Of a stretch of DNA of 64,000 nucleotides, positions 60,522-64,000 are shown in pieces (the first letter of the stretch is position 1; every line of letters starts with the position of its first letter). Source of the stretch: Natronococcus sp. AD-5 (GTDB taxonomy: Archaea; Halobacteriota; Halobacteria; Halobacteriales; Natrialbaceae); assembly GCF_030734285.1 (NCBI RefSeq), contig NZ_CP132294.1, positions 2,356,001 through 2,420,000 on the forward strand, read 5' to 3'. The notes beneath the pieces were generated by a model, which had not been told where the DNA came from, made no database searches, and saw nothing but the letters and a program-made list of their open reading frames with translations. The position numbers were made by a program, and so were the translations under genes.

Positions 60522-61430
60522 CTAGCGAGCCGAGACGACGATCGACTCCCGATCGTCTCGAACGCCGGCGAGCGACGGCGCGCGAGTTCCCGACACGGAA
60601 ACCACTCGAGAGGCGACCGCAATGCCTTCGCTGAGCGCCTCCGAATCGGACTCGCCGCGCGAGCGCGATGCGAGAACCCCGGCCAACAAGGCGTCTCCTG
60701 CCCCGACCGTATCGACGACCTCGACGTCTCGAGCGGGCGCGTGTAACGACTGCTCCGGCGTCGCCATCACCGCCCCCTCGCCGCCGAGCGAGGCGACGAC
60801 GCGGTCGAAGCCCTCGGCCCGAAGGTCGCTCGCCGCTTCCAGCGCCGACTGAACGTCGTCGATTCGCCGATCCGTCGCCGCCGCGAGCTCCTCGACGTTC
60901 GGTTTACAGAGCGCGTACTCGGCGTCGAGGGCCGACAGCGTCATCCCGTCGACGTCGACGACCGTCTCCCAGGGGCCGGCTTCGGCGAGCAGATCGATCG
61001 TCTCGGACGTGCATCCCGGCGGTAAACTCCCCGCGACGACTACCCGCTCGGGATCGTACGCTCGCAGTCTGTCGAGGAGACCGTCGATCGCGAGCGCGGG
61101 AACGCGGGGACCGTTCTGGTTGATCTTGAGCTCGTCGGACGGCTCGAGAACCGTCGTATTGAGCCGCGTCTCGCCGTCGATTTCGACGAAGTCGGCGGCG
61201 ATTCCCTGGGCCGCGAGTTGTTCGAGAAGGTACCGCCCGAGAAAGCCGCCGGCGACGCCGGTCGCGACGGTTTCGACGTCGAGGCCGACGAGGTACTTCG
61301 AGACGTTGATCCCTTTGCCGCCCGCGTCGTACCGATGGTCCGTCGCCCTGGTGACCGCACCCGGTGCGAGCGATTCGGAAAGTTCAACCGTGTAATCGAT
61401 AGCCGGGTTGAGCGTCACGCTAGCGATCAT
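60522..61430 (-). CDS. pfkB: 1-phosphofructokinase
   Basis: 302 residues (MIASVTLNPAIDYTVELSES). PfkB-family kinase phosphorylating fructose 1-phosphate to fructose 1,6-bisphosphate. N-terminal DAGGKGINVSKYLVGL, substrate loop LKINQNGPRVPALAI, and the C-terminal DTVGAGDALLAGVLA (catalytic Asp in GAGD). It handles the product of the adjacent PTS. Its start overlaps glpR by 11 bp, so the two are cotranscribed, as in other haloarchaea. Confidence 0.95.
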   Translation of the reverse strand: MIASVTLNPAIDYTVELSESLAPGAVTRATDHRYDAGGKGINVSKYLVGLDVETVATGVAGGFLGRYLLEQLAAQGIAADFVEIDGETRLNTTVLEPSDELKINQNGPRVPALAIDGLLDRLRAYDPERVVVAGSLPPGCTSETIDLLAEAGPWETVVDVDGMTLSALDAEYALCKPNVEELAAATDRRIDDVQSALEAASDLRAEGFDRVVASLGGEGAVMATPEQSLHAPARDVEVVDTVGAGDALLAGVLASRSRGESDSEALSEGIAVASRVVSVSGTRAPSLAGVRDDRESIVVSAR

Positions 61431-62193
61431 CCGGTCCCTCCGTGCCGACGGTTACGTCCGCCGCGTCGCACGCCTCGGCCAGTTCGCCGGTCGGTTCGGC
61501 GTCGGTCACCAGCACGTCGACGTCCTCGAGCGAGGCGAACTGGACGAAGCTTCGGTCGCCGAACTTCGTCCGATCGCCGACCAGAACGACGCGTTCGGCG
61601 TTCTCGACCATGAGCTGTTTCATTCGCGCCTCGTCCTCGTTGGGCGTCGTCAGCGCGCCGTCGGCGTCGATCCCGTTCGTTCCCAGAAAGAGCAGGTCGA
61701 AGTTCGTGCGGTCCATGAACGACTCCGCGCTCGGGCCGACGAGCGCTCGCGTCCGGTGGCGAAGCGTCCCGCCGGTGAGTTTCACGTCGTTCGCGTTCTT
61801 GCCGAGTTCGAGCGCCAGCAGCGGCGAGTTCGTCACCGGGATGAACGAGGCGTCCGACGGCGCCTGCATCGCGACCTGTATCGTCGTCGTTCCCGAGTCG
61901 AAGAAGACGACCTGCCCGTCGTGGATCTCCCCGGCGGCTCGAGCGCCGATGCTCGCCTTCGCCTCCAGGTTCTGGACCTCCTTCTGCATGTACGTCTGTT
62001 CGCGGCCGACCGCCGTCGCGGGAACGGCGCCGCCGTGGGACCGATCGACCAGCCGTTCGTCCTCGAGTTCGGAGAGATCTCGCCGAATGGTCGCCTTCGA
62101 GACGTCGAGCTCGTCGGCCAACTCCTCGACGGAGCACCCGTCTCGTTCCGAGACGAGTTCCACGACCGTTCGTTTTCGCTGTTCGGGTAGCAT
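61420..62193 (-). CDS. glpR: DeoR-family sugar regulator GlpR
   Basis: 257 residues from the ATG at 62193 (MLPEQRKRTVVELVSERDGC). The DeoR HTH is VEELADELDVSKATIRRDLS, followed by LVDRSHGGAVPATAV. The sugar-phosphate-sensing part has VFFDSGTTTIQVAMQ, FIPVTNSPLLALELG, FLGTNGIDADGAL and VVLVGDRTKFGDRSF. In Haloferax the orthologue represses fructose and glucose kinase genes; here it should control pfkB and perhaps the PTS. Upstream extension to 62385 is rejected because it lacks conserved character. AT-rich promoter sequence at 62225-62250. Confidence 0.93.
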   Translation of the reverse strand: MLPEQRKRTVVELVSERDGCSVEELADELDVSKATIRRDLSELEDERLVDRSHGGAVPATAVGREQTYMQKEVQNLEAKASIGARAAGEIHDGQVVFFDSGTTTIQVAMQAPSDASFIPVTNSPLLALELGKNANDVKLTGGTLRHRTRALVGPSAESFMDRTNFDLLFLGTNGIDADGALTTPNEDEARMKQLMVENAERVVLVGDRTKFGDRSFVQFASLEDVDVLVTDAEPTGELAEACDAADVTVGTEGPDDR

Positions 62194-62425
62194 GATGTTC
62201 GAGGGAGTCTTCGCTATTGCCTGTGTTGTGCTCGTTTTTATTTGTTTATGCCACCTACCCTGATTATTTCTGATTGAAAAGATAGTAAATATCCTGCTAT
62301 CGATCGCCACCGGAACTACACTACCCGCCCGCGATCGTGCTACCGGAAACGAGAGTCGGGGATCGCAGTCCGAACGGGTTACCAAACCGCGTCGGAGTCG
62401 CTCCCGGTTAGAACCAGACGCTCGC

Positions 62426-63406
62426 CTAGATGCGATCGATGACCGCGTCCGTCGCGTCCTCGGTGCTCGCGTCGCCGCCGAGGTCCGGCGTTCGCGGCCC
62501 GTTCTCGAGCGTCGACTCCACCGCCTCGTGGACCGCCTCGGCCTCGTCGTCGTGGCCGAGGTACTCGAGCAGCATCGCGGCCGAGATGATCGTCGCGGCC
62601 GGGTTCGCGATTCCCTCGCCGGCGATGTCGGGTGCGGTGCCGTGGACGGGTTCGAACAGGCCGCGCTCGGGGCCGACGTTCGCGGAGGGCAGCAGGCCGA
62701 GGCCGCCGACGAGTCCGGCGGCGAGATCCGAGAGGACGTCGCCCGCGAGGTTCGGACAGACGACGACGTCGAACTGCGTCGGATCGAGACAGACCTTCGT
62801 CGCGAAGGCGTCCATCAGCACCTCGTCGGCGTCGACGCCGTTCTCGGCGGCGACGTCGGCGATCGTGTCGCGGAAGACGCCGTCCGTCTCGCGCATGACG
62901 TTCGCCTTGTGCGCGATGGTGAACCCGCCGCGGTCGCCCTCCTGTACGTACTCGCAGGCGAACTCGCCGAGCCGACGAGAGGCCGACTGCGTGGTCACGC
63001 GCGTCAGCGTCGCGACGTCCCCCGTCAGGCGATCCTCGTGGCCCGCGTAGACGCCCTCGGTGTTCTCCCGGAGGAAGACGAGATCCGTCTCGGGACGAAC
63101 GGCGTCGATGCCGGGGTAGGCCTTCGCCGGGCGAATGTTGACGAACGAGTCGACGGCCTCGCGAAGCGGCAGGATCACGTCCGCGGCCGTCTCGCCGGCC
63201 GCGCCGAACAGCGTCGCGTCCGCCGACGCCGCGAGGTCGTACGTTTCCTGCGGAAGCGCTTCACCGGTCTTTTCCGCGACCGCGTCGCCGGCCTCGGCCT
63301 CGACGAACTCGAAGTCGATCTCGAGCGCGTCCAGGACGTCGACCGCTGCGGGCGTAACCTCTCGTCCGATTCCGTCGCCGGGAACGACGGCGATCTCGTG
63401 AGTCAT
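62426..63406 (-). CDS. leuB: 3-isopropylmalate dehydrogenase
   Basis: 326 residues from the ATG at 63406 ([20 protein letters not shown]). NAD-dependent decarboxylating dehydrogenase of leucine biosynthesis. Family hallmarks: [37 protein letters not shown], the metal-binding region [20 protein letters not shown] and [20 protein letters not shown]. It is isolated from other leu genes here, although haloarchaea often have them together. A different beta-decarboxylating dehydrogenase, for example homoisocitrate- or tartrate-type, is a less likely alternative. Confidence 0.88.
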   Translation of the reverse strand: MTHEIAVVPGDGIGREVTPAAVDVLDALEIDFEFVEAEAGDAVAEKTGEALPQETYDLAASADATLFGAAGETAADVILPLREAVDSFVNIRPAKAYPGIDAVRPETDLVFLRENTEGVYAGHEDRLTGDVATLTRVTTQSASRRLGEFACEYVQEGDRGGFTIAHKANVMRETDGVFRDTIADVAAENGVDADEVLMDAFATKVCLDPTQFDVVVCPNLAGDVLSDLAAGLVGGLGLLPSANVGPERGLFEPVHGTAPDIAGEGIANPAATIISAAMLLEYLGHDDEAEAVHEAVESTLENGPRTPDLGGDASTEDATDAVIDRI

Positions 63407-63513
63407 GCCGGACCTTCGCGTCCCCGAGGAAAAGAGGGTATCGAATACCACGAGTACTGCCCGGCAGCGGGACTCGACCGGCGAGTCCGAGAACGGTTCG
63501 ACGATCCCGGCGA

Positions 63514-64000
63514 TCAGGCTCGGGTAAGGCGCGCGACGCCGACCGCGACCATCGCGAACGCCGCAGCCAGCGCCCCGAGGTGCGGCGGCGAGACGCCGGT
63601 ATCCGAGAGCGACGCGGTGACGACCTGGGAGCCCGCACCGACCGCATCGGACTCGACGACGGTCGTCTCGAAGCCTTCGGCGGACACCTCGAGCGAATAC
63701 GACTCGCCCGTTCCGGCGACGACTACCGCGAGCGCGCCGTTCTCGTCCGTTCGTTCCCCCGGCTCGAGCGCGGCCCCGGACGGCCGCTCGATCGAGACGG
63801 ACGCGTTCTCGACCGGCTCTCCCGACTCTGTTTCGACGGCGATCAGGAGCCTCGCGTCGCCCTGCAACTCGAACGCCTCCGCGAGCCGGTCGCGGGCCGC
63901 GGCCGTGACGACCCGTTCGCGCTCGACGTAGCCCGGAGCGGCGACGCGAAGATCGTACTCGCCGCTGGGCACGTGCTCGATCCGATACGTTCCGTCGCCG
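63514..64000 (-). CDS. Cell-surface protein with carboxypeptidase-regulatory-like domains, 3' part
   Basis: The visible 161 residues start inside the protein at the right edge ([20 protein letters not shown]). Two prealbumin-like beta domains are present ([38 protein letters not shown]). The C-terminus is a membrane helix [19 protein letters not shown] ending in TRA. This indicates an exported, C-terminally anchored surface protein. The N-terminus lies outside the window. Confidence 0.8.
   Translation of the reverse strand, partial: GDGTYRIEHVPSGEYDLRVAAPGYVERERVVTAAARDRLAEAFELQGDARLLIAVETESGEPVENASVSIERPSGAALEPGERTDENGALAVVVAGTGESYSLEVSAEGFETTVVESDAVGAGSQVVTASLSDTGVSPPHLGALAAAFAMVAVGVARLTRA

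Overview
The window is a stretch of a haloarchaeal chromosome. It has high GC with a strong GC3 bias, an acidic proteome, many leaderless starts 25-30 bp downstream of TATA-like boxes, twin-arginine lipoprotein signals, and archaeal information-processing genes (pelota, RqcH, Elp3, Trm5, Dph5, a RecJ/DHH protein). The gene set (Mrp antiporter, fructose PTS, proline catabolism, BioYMN, thiamine ABC transporter) fits the Natrialbaceae side of the Halobacteria; that placement is an inference. No rRNA, CRISPR array or intact insertion sequence was seen.

Layout. 1-2.2 kb: the 5' part of pelA, a luciferase-domain (DUF5519) protein, two small hypotheticals. 2.3-8.7 kb: an asparagine-synthase-like protein, then a thiamine uptake locus (binding lipoprotein, MTH1187/DUF77 thiamine-binding protein on the opposite strand, fused two-domain permease, ATPase). 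9.0-12.7 kb: an accessory block with lower GC in its spacers (FAD-linked oxidase, a candidate 209-bp MITE-like element, an ArsR-like zinc-ribbon regulator, a SnoaL-like protein behind three operator-like repeats). 12.9-19.6 kb: rqcH, hypotheticals, a ZIP transporter, elp3 and a decayed DUF411 gene. 19.7-25.8 kb: complete seven-gene Mrp/Mnh Na+/H+ antiporter operon with overlapping genes. 25.8-35.8 kb: a methyltransferase and regulator pair, an apparently inactive RecJ-like protein, several small conserved haloarchaeal proteins, OsmC, an MBL-fold lipoprotein with DUF3006, and a gamma carbonic anhydrase.

35.9-39.9 kb: a 1348-residue secreted protein whose N-terminal third is an array of about 14 units of a roughly 23-residue Gln/Ala/Gly/Val repeat; this is the most unusual object in the window. 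40.3-42.3 kb: bioY-bioM-bioN behind a textbook BirA-type operator. 42.7 kb: tRNA-Thr(CGT). 43.5-50.7 kb: a proline-utilisation locus (IclR regulator, P5C dehydrogenase, bacterio-opsin-activator-type HTH regulator, proline dehydrogenase, a 48-residue one-helix protein, PutP symporter, a 174-residue partner). 51.3-56.1 kb: Trm5, a FilR1-type regulator, Dph5 and a degenerate polysaccharide-deacetylase lipoprotein. 56.3-62.2 kb: a full fructose PTS (EIIB, EI, HPr, EIIA, EIIC) with 1-phosphofructokinase and GlpR. 62.4-64 kb: leuB and the 3' part of a cell-surface protein.

Several units form coherent physiology. Fructose is taken up and phosphorylated by the PTS, then phosphorylated again by PfkB under GlpR. 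Proline enters through PutP and is oxidised by PRODH and P5CDH to glutamate. Thiamine and biotin are imported by an ABC and an ECF transporter respectively. Mrp handles Na+/H+ homeostasis.
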